From Xanthobacteraceae bacterium (lineage in GTDB: Bacteria > Pseudomonadota > Alphaproteobacteria > Rhizobiales > Xanthobacteraceae), in contig JASHWN010000541.1 in assembly GCA_030044035.1 (NCBI GenBank), positions 1 to 6,829 of the forward strand: DNA of 6,829 nt. Reading direction: 5' to 3'. Positions within the stretch are counted from its first letter, which is position 1; every line of letters begins with the position of its first letter. Positions 1 to 6,283 of this stretch are shown here, piece by piece. The translations under genes were made by a program, and so were the position numbers. The notes under the pieces were generated by a model, which saw nothing but the letters and a program-made list of their open reading frames with translations, searched no databases and was not told the origin of the DNA.

Positions 1-1374
1 ACTGGCTATGTCGGTCTGGTTTCAGGGGCCTGCCTCGCCGACTTCGGCCACCAGGTGGTCTGCATCGACAAGGACGCGGCGAAGATCGAGGCCCTGCACC
101 GCGGCCAAATTCCAATCTATGAGCCCGGGCTCAAGGAGCTTGTGGAGAAGAATACCGCGTCAGGGCGGTTGCGCTTCGCGACTGAGCTGGCCGAACCAGT
201 CGCCGCCGCCGATGCAGTCTTTATTGCCGTCGGAACGCCGTCACGGCAGAGCGATGGAGATGCCGACCTCTCCTACGTTTACGGAGCATCGCGTGAAATC
301 GCGGCCGCGCTGCATGGCTTGAACAGATTTGCCGTGATCATCACCAAGTCAACTTTGTCGGTCGGCGCCGGTGACGAGGTGGAGCGGATCATCAGGCAGG
401 TATGTCCGGGTGCCGACGTGGCTGTCGTTTCCAATCCGGAATTCCTGCGCGAAGGTGCCGCGATCTACGATTTCAAGCATCCCGACCGAATCATCGTCGG
501 CACGGATGATGAACGTGCTCGAAAAGTCCTGGCCGATATTTATCGGCCTCTGAGCCTCAACCGGACATCGCCCATTTTTTACACCTCCCGCAGAACGGCC
601 GAACTCATCAAATATGCCGCCAATGGCTTCCTGGCGACCAAGATCACCTACATCAACGAAATTGCCGACTTTTGCGAGAAAATCGGCGCCGATGTGCAGG
701 ATGTTGCGCGGGGTATCGGCTTGGACAACCGGATCGGCACGAAATTCCTTCATCCCGGACCGGGCTTCGGCGGCTCCTGTCTGCCGAAAGATGTGAGCGC
801 CTTAGTGAAAGCCGCGCAGGACCGCGATGTCCGTTTGCGGATCCTCGAGGCAGTCGCGACCGTCAATGAGACGCGCAAGCGCGTCATGGCGCGCAGGGTT
901 TCGGCGATGTTCGGCGGAGCATTGCAGAGCAAAACCGTTGCCGTGCTCGGGTTGGCCTTCAAGCCCAACACCGACGACATGCGCGAGGCGCCCTCGATTG
1001 CGCTGATCGCGGCGCTGCAGGACATGGGTGCGCGGGTGCGCGCCTTTGACCCCGCGAGCATGGATCGGGCGAAAGCCGTTTTAACAGACGTTGCCTACTG
1101 CGAAAGCGCGTACGAATGTGCCGATGGCGCTGATGCGCTGGTCATTGCCACCGAATGGGAGCAGTTCCGCGCGCTTGATCTTGAACGTTTGCACGATCTC
1201 ATGGCGTGCCCGGTGATCGTCGACCTGCGCAATGTCTACCGGCCGGAGGAGATGAGCCGTTACGGATTTGCTTACGCCTCGATTGGGCGGCCTGCTGTTG
1301 GTGCGGCGCTCTCCGAGGACATCGCCCTGCAAGCCTTGGCCGTTTTGGTCAAGGCGGCGGCGCCGGGCCCGTAG
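1..1374 (+). CDS. ugd: UDP-glucose 6-dehydrogenase, 5'-partial
   Basis: Oxidises UDP-glucose to UDP-glucuronate with two NAD+, in the cytoplasm, supplying precursor for exopolysaccharide, capsule or LPS sugars. The reading frame is open from base 1. Its first residues, TGYVGL, are the end of the N-terminal GxGYVGL dinucleotide-binding loop, so only about seven residues plus the start codon lie outside the window. Numbering from the first codon here, visible family motifs are NPEFLREG (145-152), KYAANGFLATK (204-214, conserved Lys and Asn), and PGFGGSCLPKD with the catalytic Cys at codon 260 (bases 778-780) and the conserved Asp at 264. FKPNTDDMRE near 320-329 opens the C-terminal UDP-binding domain. 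It ends at TAG 1372-1374 after 457 visible residues, a full-length C-terminus for the family. It converges on the - strand sugar-phosphate operon. Family assignment is secure; which polysaccharide it serves cannot be read here. Confidence 0.96.
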   Translation, partial: TGYVGLVSGACLADFGHQVVCIDKDAAKIEALHRGQIPIYEPGLKELVEKNTASGRLRFATELAEPVAAADAVFIAVGTPSRQSDGDADLSYVYGASREIAAALHGLNRFAVIITKSTLSVGAGDEVERIIRQVCPGADVAVVSNPEFLREGAAIYDFKHPDRIIVGTDDERARKVLADIYRPLSLNRTSPIFYTSRRTAELIKYAANGFLATKITYINEIADFCEKIGADVQDVARGIGLDNRIGTKFLHPGPGFGGSCLPKDVSALVKAAQDRDVRLRILEAVATVNETRKRVMARRVSAMFGGALQSKTVAVLGLAFKPNTDDMREAPSIALIAALQDMGARVRAFDPASMDRAKAVLTDVAYCESAYECADGADALVIATEWEQFRALDLERLHDLMACPVIVDLRNVYRPEEMSRYGFAYASIGRPAVGAALSEDIALQALAVLVKAAAPGP

Positions 1375-1531
1375 CAGAGCGGGCGTCGCCAACGCGGCCG
1401 GCGTGCCCGAGCCACCGCGATTGCCAGCGCCAAACTTCTTATGATTGGCAGCCGCGAGGGTACGCGCGCCGCTATTTCGAATGCGGCGTCCCCAGGTGGG
1501 GAAACTCCGTGAGGCCGTCGGTGTGCGGCTT

Positions 1532-1558
1532 GAGGCCGGCGGGCGGGGCCTCATTTTT
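1532..1558 (+). terminator. Candidate intrinsic terminator downstream of ugd
   Basis: A perfect 6-bp GC-rich stem, GAGGCC (1532-1537) with GGCCTC (1547-1552), encloses a 9-base G-rich loop and is followed by A and five Ts (1553-1558). The orientation suits transcription leaving ugd, 158 bases past its stop. It overlaps the - strand DUF4331 remnant, so the stem may have arisen as coding sequence. It would not work on the - strand, where the T-run would precede the hairpin. Confidence 0.45.
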
Positions 1559-1636
1559 CTTCAAGAAGGCCACGCGGTAATTGATCACGTCGTCGGTGAA
1601 GACCCGGCCGTTCGGATATCTTGCGGGCTTTGCCGG

Positions 1637-1656
1637 ATCAAAGCTCTTGCTTTGAT
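1637..1656. repeat. 8-bp perfect inverted repeat (hairpin) in the remnant
   Basis: ATCAAAGC (1637-1644) and GCTTTGAT (1649-1656) form a perfect 8-bp stem around a 4-base loop, TCTT. It is directly followed by a 9-base direct repeat, TTGCGCGTT, at 1657-1665 and 1667-1675. There is no T-tract on either side, so it is not a standard terminator. It lies inside the DUF4331 remnant and may be chance, or a transcript-end structure for the - strand operon. Confidence 0.35.
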
Positions 1657-1740
1657 TTGCGCGTTCTTGCGCGTTGCCGCCAATGTCGGAGGACAACGAT
1701 GAGCAAGAGTTCCGTAGCTGAAGCTTTCAAGATGCGCCGC

Positions 1741-4194
1741 TCAGGCAGCATTCACGAATTCGCGCTTCTTGCCCTGCCCGCGCTGCTGCGCGGGGCCTTC
1801 ATCCTGCAAGCTCATGGCCGTCATGATGAGGGCGAGATGCGAGAACGCCTGGGGAAAATTGCCGAGCTGGCGCCGTGCCCGGGGGTCGTATTCTTCGGCG
1901 AGCAAGCCGACATCGTTGCACAGCGTAAGCAGGCGCTCGAACAGGGCGCGTGCTTCGGCGTCGCGGTGCTGCAGCCGGTAATTGTTGGCAAGCCAGAAGC
2001 TGCACGGCAGAAACGCCCCCTCTCCCGGCGGCAGGCCGTCAATTTCCGTTTGCGTTCGATAACGCAACACCAGGCCGTCGATCATGAGGTCCCGCTCGAT
2101 CGCTGCTACGGTGCCGCGCATGCGTGGATCGTCTGCCGGCAGGAAGCCGACCATGGGTAGCAGCAGCAGGCTGGCGTCGAGCTCGCTGCTGCCGAAGCTC
2201 TGGGTAAAGGTGTTACGCGCGCTGTCGAAGCCGCACTCGCAAATCGTCACATGCATGCGGTCGCGGACCTTGCGCCACGATTCGAGCGGCGCGTCAAACT
2301 TGAAGTGCTCGGCATCGCGGATCGTGCGATCCAGAGCGACCCACGCCATGATCTTGGAAAAGGTAAAGTGGCGCCGGCCGCCTCTGATTTCCCAGATACC
2401 ATCGTCTGGTTGCTCCCAGATCCGCTCGAGATGCTCGACCAAATTTCGTTGCAGCGGCCAAGCTGCCCCAGGGTTACCAAGGCTTTGCTTTCGGCCCTGG
2501 TGAATGGCGTCGATAAGCTCGCCGTAGACATCAAGCTGAAGTTGACCGGAAGCCGCATTGCCGACACGAACCGGCGCGGCACTCTGGTAGCCCGGCAGCC
2601 ACGGCACTTCCCATTCGATGAGCTGCCGCTCGCCCGACAGTCCATACATGATCTGCAGCTGGTCCGGGCTCCCCGCCACGCTGCGCAGCAGCCATTGCCG
2701 CCACGCCTGCGCCTCGTCGCGATAGCCCGCCGACGCCAGCGCCATCAATGTAAAGGTCGCATCGCGCAGCCAGCAGTAGCGGTAATCCCAGTTGCGCTCG
2801 CCACCAAACTGCTCGGGCAGCGCGGTGGTGGCTGCAGCGACGATTCCGCCGGTCTCAGCATAGGTGAGAGCTTTGAGCGTCAACAAAGAGCGCTTTACCG
2901 GCTCGGCCCACGGACCGGTATGAGTGCAACGGCCCGACCAATGGCGCCAGAATGACTCCGTTTCCTTAAGCGCCGCGCTCCAGTCTATCGCGCGCGGCTC
3001 CGGCAGATGAGATGCGGCCTGCGTCAGCACGAACGGGACCCATTGTCCTTCGGCAACGTCGAACTCCGCGACCGTCGCGAAATTCCTGCCCTGCAACGGG
3101 ACGGGGGAGCGCAGCACGACCTGGATCGGCCCGGCAACGGCGCTCAGCCCGCGTCCATCGTCGAGCTGCGTCACCCACGGCACGGTGATGCCGTAGTCGA
3201 ACCGCAGCACCAGGTGCAATTGCATCGCCACCTTGCCGCGCAGCCCCCTCACCAAGCGGATGATCGACGAGCTGGCACGACCGGCCGGCATGAAATCGAT
3301 CAGGGCGACACGGCCATCCGCCGTGTCGAACACCGTCTCCAAAACCAATGTGCCATCGCGGTAGGCGCGGCTGACGCGCGGCGCCGGATCGGCGGGATAG
3401 ATTCGCCAGCGTCCGTGTTCGGAGGTGCCGAGCAGCGCCGCGAACACGGCATTGCTGTCGAAGCGCGGCCAGCACAACCAGTCGATCGAGCCGTTGCGGC
3501 CGACGAGGGCGGCGGTCTTGCAATCGGCGATCAGTGCATAATCCTCTATGTCGAGCGGAAGGTCGGCTGTTATGAATCCCCTCGATGCCATCGCGCGCGG
3601 CGCGCTCGGTTCGACCGGCGGGTTGGCAGGCCGCTCGGTACCGTCGCGGGCCACCACAGCCGGTGGATTCTCCGGCATTGGCGGGGCGAGCTCGCGCAGA
3701 ACATCCGCAACGATATCCTCCACGGTCCTGCTCGCGTCCTCGACGATGGGATCCTCGTCGGGGTCGGGCTCCTCCAGGATCGCGAAGTGATGGTCGAGGA
3801 TGTCTGAGAGGACGGACTCCTCTTCGCGTGTGGCCAAGCGCTGCTCGACCAGCAGCCGTTCGCTGTGCAAATAAACGACCCGCGCCTCCGGCCGGCCACG
3901 GGTCAGGAAGTCGCGATAAATGCGCCGGAGTGCCGGGCAGGTGATCACGCCGCCTGTGCCGAGCCGGCGGCGACCGTCGATCCAAGCCGCCACCTTGGCG
4001 AGCCAGGACCAGCGCTCGCGGATATCGAGCGCCGGACGGGCAGAGTGCATCTTGGCGAATATCGCCGGATCGAGCTCGTCGCCCTCTTGCAACGGCCAAC
4101 TGAGCCGCTCGGCGAGCGCGCTTGCCACCGTCGTCTTCCCGCTGCCCGAGACGCCTGTGATAATGAGGATTGCCGGAGGATCAGGGGGTCTCAT
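1741..4194 (-). CDS. Fusion: gluconokinase-like domain + GH15 glucoamylase/trehalase-type hydrolase
   Basis: An 817-residue protein with two unrelated domains. Residues 8-170 are a gluconokinase-type P-loop kinase fold with GVSGSGKTT at 14-22. A Pro-rich, low-complexity linker spans about 171-205. Residues 206-795 are a complete GH15 hydrolase. It opens with the usual N-terminal module (DYALIADCKTAALVGRNGSIDWL) and carries GERNWDYRYCWLRDA (475-489), WEIRGG with a candidate acid Glu602, AEEYDP with candidate base Glu767 or Glu768, and GNFPQAFSH (778-786). GH15 enzymes release glucose from alpha-glucans, and related intracellular members cleave trehalose; the substrate here is unresolved. There is no signal peptide and the kinase comes first, so the protein is cytoplasmic. 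The kinase part has lost motifs kept in the RpiA-linked copy: HP-x-x-NI-x-KM is now DPAIFAKM, the D-x-DR-x-PW segment is changed, CSALK is CPALR, and GHFF is absent. It may therefore be inactive on gluconate or regulatory. ATG 4194 is the only ATG after the upstream in-frame stop at 4216-4218; its ribosome binding site is weak. Confidence 0.9.
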   Translation of the reverse strand: MRPPDPPAILIITGVSGSGKTTVASALAERLSWPLQEGDELDPAIFAKMHSARPALDIRERWSWLAKVAAWIDGRRRLGTGGVITCPALRRIYRDFLTRGRPEARVVYLHSERLLVEQRLATREEESVLSDILDHHFAILEEPDPDEDPIVEDASRTVEDIVADVLRELAPPMPENPPAVVARDGTERPANPPVEPSAPRAMASRGFITADLPLDIEDYALIADCKTAALVGRNGSIDWLCWPRFDSNAVFAALLGTSEHGRWRIYPADPAPRVSRAYRDGTLVLETVFDTADGRVALIDFMPAGRASSSIIRLVRGLRGKVAMQLHLVLRFDYGITVPWVTQLDDGRGLSAVAGPIQVVLRSPVPLQGRNFATVAEFDVAEGQWVPFVLTQAASHLPEPRAIDWSAALKETESFWRHWSGRCTHTGPWAEPVKRSLLTLKALTYAETGGIVAAATTALPEQFGGERNWDYRYCWLRDATFTLMALASAGYRDEAQAWRQWLLRSVAGSPDQLQIMYGLSGERQLIEWEVPWLPGYQSAAPVRVGNAASGQLQLDVYGELIDAIHQGRKQSLGNPGAAWPLQRNLVEHLERIWEQPDDGIWEIRGGRRHFTFSKIMAWVALDRTIRDAEHFKFDAPLESWRKVRDRMHVTICECGFDSARNTFTQSFGSSELDASLLLLPMVGFLPADDPRMRGTVAAIERDLMIDGLVLRYRTQTEIDGLPPGEGAFLPCSFWLANNYRLQHRDAEARALFERLLTLCNDVGLLAEEYDPRARRQLGNFPQAFSHLALIMTAMSLQDEGPAQQRGQGKKREFVNAA

Positions 4195-4640
4195 GCGCGC
4201 ACTGTCTGCCGAGATCTAACGTGAATTTTGAAGTCCATTCCGCCGCTCCATATGCCGGTCGGGTCGCGTCAAAGCATTCTCGCTCCTTCGGCATGCTGCG
4301 CGGCCGCGCCCGGTGAAATAGTCACCGAACGGCCGAGCAGCCGAATGATCGTATCGGCGACTTGCGCGGCAGAAGCATTGACATCGACGGTCAGCGGCTC
4401 CTCGCTGGGCTCCGGTTCTTCCAGCGTGTCGATCTGGCTTCGCAGCAACTCCGCGGGGAAGAAATGGCCGTGGCGTCCCGCCAAATGCTCGGCCATCGAG
4501 TCCAGGCCGCCGCGCAAATAGACCAACCGCACCTGTGGTCGGTCACCGATGATGATTTGGCGATAGGCGCGTTTGAGCGCCGAGCACGAGATGATGCCCG
4601 GCTCCTTCTTGGCGCGCTGGCCGTCGATCCAAGCCGCCAC
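3974..4640. repeat. 20-bp direct repeat shared by the two gluconokinase domains (3974-3993 and 4621-4640)
   Basis: The same 20 bases occur at 3974-3993 and 4621-4640, 647 bp apart. On the - strand they encode the shared segment VAAWIDG in both kinase domains. A second shared 14-base stretch covers the AKMH segment in each copy (near 4047 and 4688). This nucleotide identity, in two domains that have otherwise drifted apart, fits a tandem gntK duplication rather than independent recruitment. The coordinates span both copies; the sequence between them is not repeat. Confidence 0.7.
4195..4268 (-). other. 74-bp spacer between the two fusion genes
   Basis: This is the only non-overlapping junction in the operon as annotated. 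It contains a short AT-richer patch (about 4212-4230), but I see no convincing -35/-10 pair and no hairpin with a T-tract. An internal promoter for the downstream GH15 fusion is possible but not supported by a clear motif. Confidence 0.4.
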
Positions 4641-5549
4641 GCGCTCGAGCCACGGCAAACGGTCGGCATCCGTAAGCGGAATGCCGGCGTGCATCTTGGC
4701 GATGTTTGCCTCCGGATGGAGCGAATCGCCCTCCTCGAACGGCCAGCCGAGCCGGGCCGAAAGTTCCTCGGCGATTGTCGTCTTGCCTGATCCCGAGACG
4801 CCCATGACCACCAGGATCGGTGGACTCCCGCGATGGGCGCGCGCGCTCTCGAGGCGGTGAACGCCGGCTGCGTCGGCCACGAAAACCGGATCGGCGCGGC
4901 CGATGAAAAGCCCGTTTTCCACCACACCGACGATGCGCCTGATGCGCTCCTCGAGCCGCGCCGGATCGTTGATGCGGCCAAAATCGCAGTCAACGATGCG
5001 GTTGCCGCTGTCGGTAACAAAGGGCGCGTCCTTCGCCATGCGTGTGCGCGCGCTGGCGCCGAGCACTTCGAGTGACTCTTGGGTTGCTTCCAGACCGAAG
5101 CTGACGACTTCGACAGGAAGCGAAGTTTTTGCACCAAGTCGGTCCACCATCTTGCTGCCGTCGACGACGATGGCGAGGCGATGGCTCGCGGCCGCGACGA
5201 TCTTCTCGCGCAACAGGGCTCCACCTAGTCCCTTGATCAGATTGAGCGTGCCGCGCTCGACTTCGTCGGCACCGTCGATCGTCAGATCGATCTGGCGATG
5301 CTCGCCAAACGAGGTCAGCGGAATTCCGGCCGCCCTGGCCTGCGTTGCCGTGCGCTCCGAGGTGGGAATGCCGACAAAGTGCAGCCCTTGCCGATGACGC
5401 CGCGCCAGTGCTTCGACCGCGAAAGCCGCCGTCGAGCCGCTGCCAAGCCCGACCACCATGTCATTCTCGACCATTTGCACTGCAGCCTCGGCGGCGGCGC
5501 GCTTGAGAGCGTCCACTTCACTACGGGCTGAGGAAGGAGCTGTACTCAT
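4269..5549 (-). CDS. rpiA-gntK: Bifunctional ribose-5-phosphate isomerase A / gluconokinase
   Basis: A 426-residue fusion. Residues 10-233 are a full RpiA, interconverting ribose 5-phosphate and ribulose 5-phosphate: GLGSGST (34-40), [11 protein letters not shown] (61-71), the DGADE loop (92-96), [11 protein letters not shown] (106-116) with the expected catalytic Lys106 and Glu115, and the family's closing [12 protein letters not shown] segment (209-220). After a linker of only about ten residues, 244-407 form a canonical gluconokinase, phosphorylating gluconate with ATP to 6-phosphogluconate: P-loop GVSGSGKTT (250-258), GDSLHP-x-x-NI-x-KM (274-286), [10 protein letters not shown] (291-300), CSALKRAYR (322-330), GRHGHFF (358-364) and TLEEPEP (375-381). 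A short tail of about 20 residues follows. ATG 5549 is chosen because the sequence upstream in this frame has no RpiA character and this ATG overlaps the rpe stop as ATGA, implying coupled translation without its own strong ribosome binding site. Both halves look active. Their products flank the Gnd step, so the fusion ties gluconate entry to the pentose phosphate branch. Confidence 0.93.
   Translation of the reverse strand: MSTAPSSARSEVDALKRAAAEAAVQMVENDMVVGLGSGSTAAFAVEALARRHRQGLHFVGIPTSERTATQARAAGIPLTSFGEHRQIDLTIDGADEVERGTLNLIKGLGGALLREKIVAAASHRLAIVVDGSKMVDRLGAKTSLPVEVVSFGLEATQESLEVLGASARTRMAKDAPFVTDSGNRIVDCDFGRINDPARLEERIRRIVGVVENGLFIGRADPVFVADAAGVHRLESARAHRGSPPILVVMGVSGSGKTTIAEELSARLGWPFEEGDSLHPEANIAKMHAGIPLTDADRLPWLERVAAWIDGQRAKKEPGIISCSALKRAYRQIIIGDRPQVRLVYLRGGLDSMAEHLAGRHGHFFPAELLRSQIDTLEEPEPSEEPLTVDVNASAAQVADTIIRLLGRSVTISPGAAAQHAEGARML
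5546..5549 (-). promoter_or_regulatory. ATGA stop-start overlap, rpe/rpiA-gntK
   Basis: The rpe stop TGA (5548-5546) shares two bases with the start ATG (5549-5547) of the next gene. No purine-rich ribosome binding site precedes the ATG, so the downstream fusion is probably translated by ribosomes terminating on rpe. Confidence 0.8.
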
Positions 5550-6283
5550 GACATCACGGCTGCCGCGGCGGCCTTGGCACGAAGCTCGGCAATGGCCTTG
5601 GCGTAATCCTTGGTCCCGAAAATGGCCGAGCCGGCGACGATTGCGGTTGCGCCGGCGCGGGCCGCTTGCGCCGCCGTCGTCGCGTTCTCGCCGCCATCGA
5701 CTTCGATCACCGGGTTCAGGCCGCGCTCGGCGCACATCGCGCGCAAACGTCGAATCTTCGGCAGCATTTCGGGAAGGAAGCTTTGGCCGCCGAATCCCGG
5801 ATTGACGGTCATGACCAGAATGACGTCGCACAGATGCAGGACGTATTCGACGAGGTCCGGCGGGGTGGCAGGATCGAGCACCGCGCCCGCCTTTTTGCCG
5901 AGCGCGCGGATTTTCGACAGCACCCGATGCAGATGGATTGTCGAGCCGGGCTCGGCCTGCACGAGCAGATGATCGGCGCCGGCGCCGGCGAAGGCGGCGA
6001 GATAGCGCTCCGGCTCGACGATCATCAAATGAACATTGAGCGGCTTTGCGGTCGAGCGGCGGATCGCCTGCAGCACGGCCGGCCCGAGCGTGATGTTGGG
6101 AACGAAGCGGCCGTCCATCACGTCGACATGGATCCAGTCGGCTCCGGCACTATCGACGGCGCGAACCTCTTCACCCAATCGGGCGAAATCGGCCGATAGA
6201 ATTGAAGGCGCTATGATGATCGACGACATCTCCTCGCGCGGACTGACAGGCGCGCCATCGCGTATGGCTGTTGCCAACCTCAT
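5546..6283 (-). CDS. rpe: Ribulose-phosphate 3-epimerase
   Basis: Interconverts ribulose 5-phosphate and xylulose 5-phosphate, a cytoplasmic, metal-dependent TIM barrel of the pentose phosphate (and Calvin) pathway. Numbered from the Met at 6229, motifs are [10 protein letters not shown] (6-15), HVDVMDG (34-40, metal His34 and catalytic Asp36), NVHLM (His67), VNPGFGGQ (142-149) and EVDGG (catalytic Asp178). The common HAE before the STIHLHR segment is QAE here, and NPATP is DPATP. Two starts are possible. ATG 6229 gives 227 residues, the usual family length, but its GAGGAG purine run abuts the ATG with no spacing. ATG 6283 gives 245 residues, adds [18 protein letters not shown], and overlaps the pgl stop as ATGA, mirroring the rpe/rpiA junction. 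I give the longer form for that reason, with little certainty. The gene identity itself is secure. Confidence 0.93.
   Translation of the reverse strand: MRLATAIRDGAPVSPREEMSSIIIAPSILSADFARLGEEVRAVDSAGADWIHVDVMDGRFVPNITLGPAVLQAIRRSTAKPLNVHLMIVEPERYLAAFAGAGADHLLVQAEPGSTIHLHRVLSKIRALGKKAGAVLDPATPPDLVEYVLHLCDVILVMTVNPGFGGQSFLPEMLPKIRRLRAMCAERGLNPVIEVDGGENATTAAQAARAGATAIVAGSAIFGTKDYAKAIAELRAKAAAAAVMS
6280..6283 (-). promoter_or_regulatory. Possible ATGA stop-start overlap, pgl/rpe
   Basis: The pgl stop TGA (6282-6280) overlaps an ATG (6283-6281) in the rpe frame. If this is the true rpe start, pgl and rpe are translationally coupled. If rpe starts at 6229, the ATG is incidental and the two genes are 50 bp apart. 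Confidence 0.5.

Larger units (their letters stand above)
1472..1696 (-). pseudogene. C-terminal remnant of a DUF4331-type protein
   Basis: A 74-residue frame on the - strand ends at TAG (1474-1472). It contains PARYPNGRVFTDDVINYR, then an AFL segment, then GLKPHTDGLTEFPHLGTPH. From memory, the pattern PNGR-x-x-TDDV followed by a closing G-x-KPH-D-x-L-x-EFP-x-LG-x-P-H/N is how proteins of the DUF4331 family end. The family is several hundred residues long and its function is poorly known. Here the frame is closed by an in-frame TGA at 1729-1727, only ten codons upstream of the TTG at 1696. There is no ATG and no ribosome binding site, and the rest of the family would have to lie where the GH15 gene now ends. 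I read it as a broken gene whose 5' part was lost, perhaps when the operon arrived or was rearranged. A short genuine ORF is less likely. The family match is recognition by eye and unverified. Confidence 0.55.
1375..1740. other. Convergent intergenic region without an intact gene
   Basis: This gap lies between the ugd stop (+) and the GH15-fusion stop (-). The first 97 bases (1375-1471) hold nothing I can name: a GC-rich stretch with only weak imperfect dyads and no T-tract. From 1472 to about 1700 it carries a protein-coding remnant on the - strand and a + strand terminator candidate, both listed separately. The last roughly 40 bases before the GH15 stop show no terminator for the - strand operon. 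Confidence 0.7.

Noticed and set aside
1380..1409. CGGGC...GCCCG dyad just after the ugd stop as a terminator
   Set aside because: Only five paired bases flank a long unpaired interior, and there is no T-tract. Expected by chance in GC-rich DNA.
1699..2160. + strand ORF beginning MSKSSVAEAF with a good GGAGGA ribosome-binding-like run at about 1688-1694
   Set aside because: It runs antisense through the conserved C-terminus of the GH15 gene and its protein shows no family character. The GGAGGA arises from the antisense of the remnant's Ser codons. Most likely chance.
3007..3807. Long + strand open frame of 266 codons opposite the GH15 fusion
   Set aside because: Shadow frame caused by high GC at third positions. 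The - strand frame carries clear GH15 and kinase motifs, while this one is rich in Arg, Asp and His with no recognisable domain.
5206..5235. KGLGG in RpiA instead of the common KGGGG
   Set aside because: The catalytic Lys and the downstream Glu are kept. I regard the Leu as a tolerated family variant rather than a sign of inactivity.
5550..5831. Upstream extension of the rpiA-gntK frame by 94 codons
   Set aside because: It lies wholly inside rpe, is Arg-rich without RpiA similarity, and the ATGA-coupled ATG at 5549 gives the normal RpiA N-terminus.
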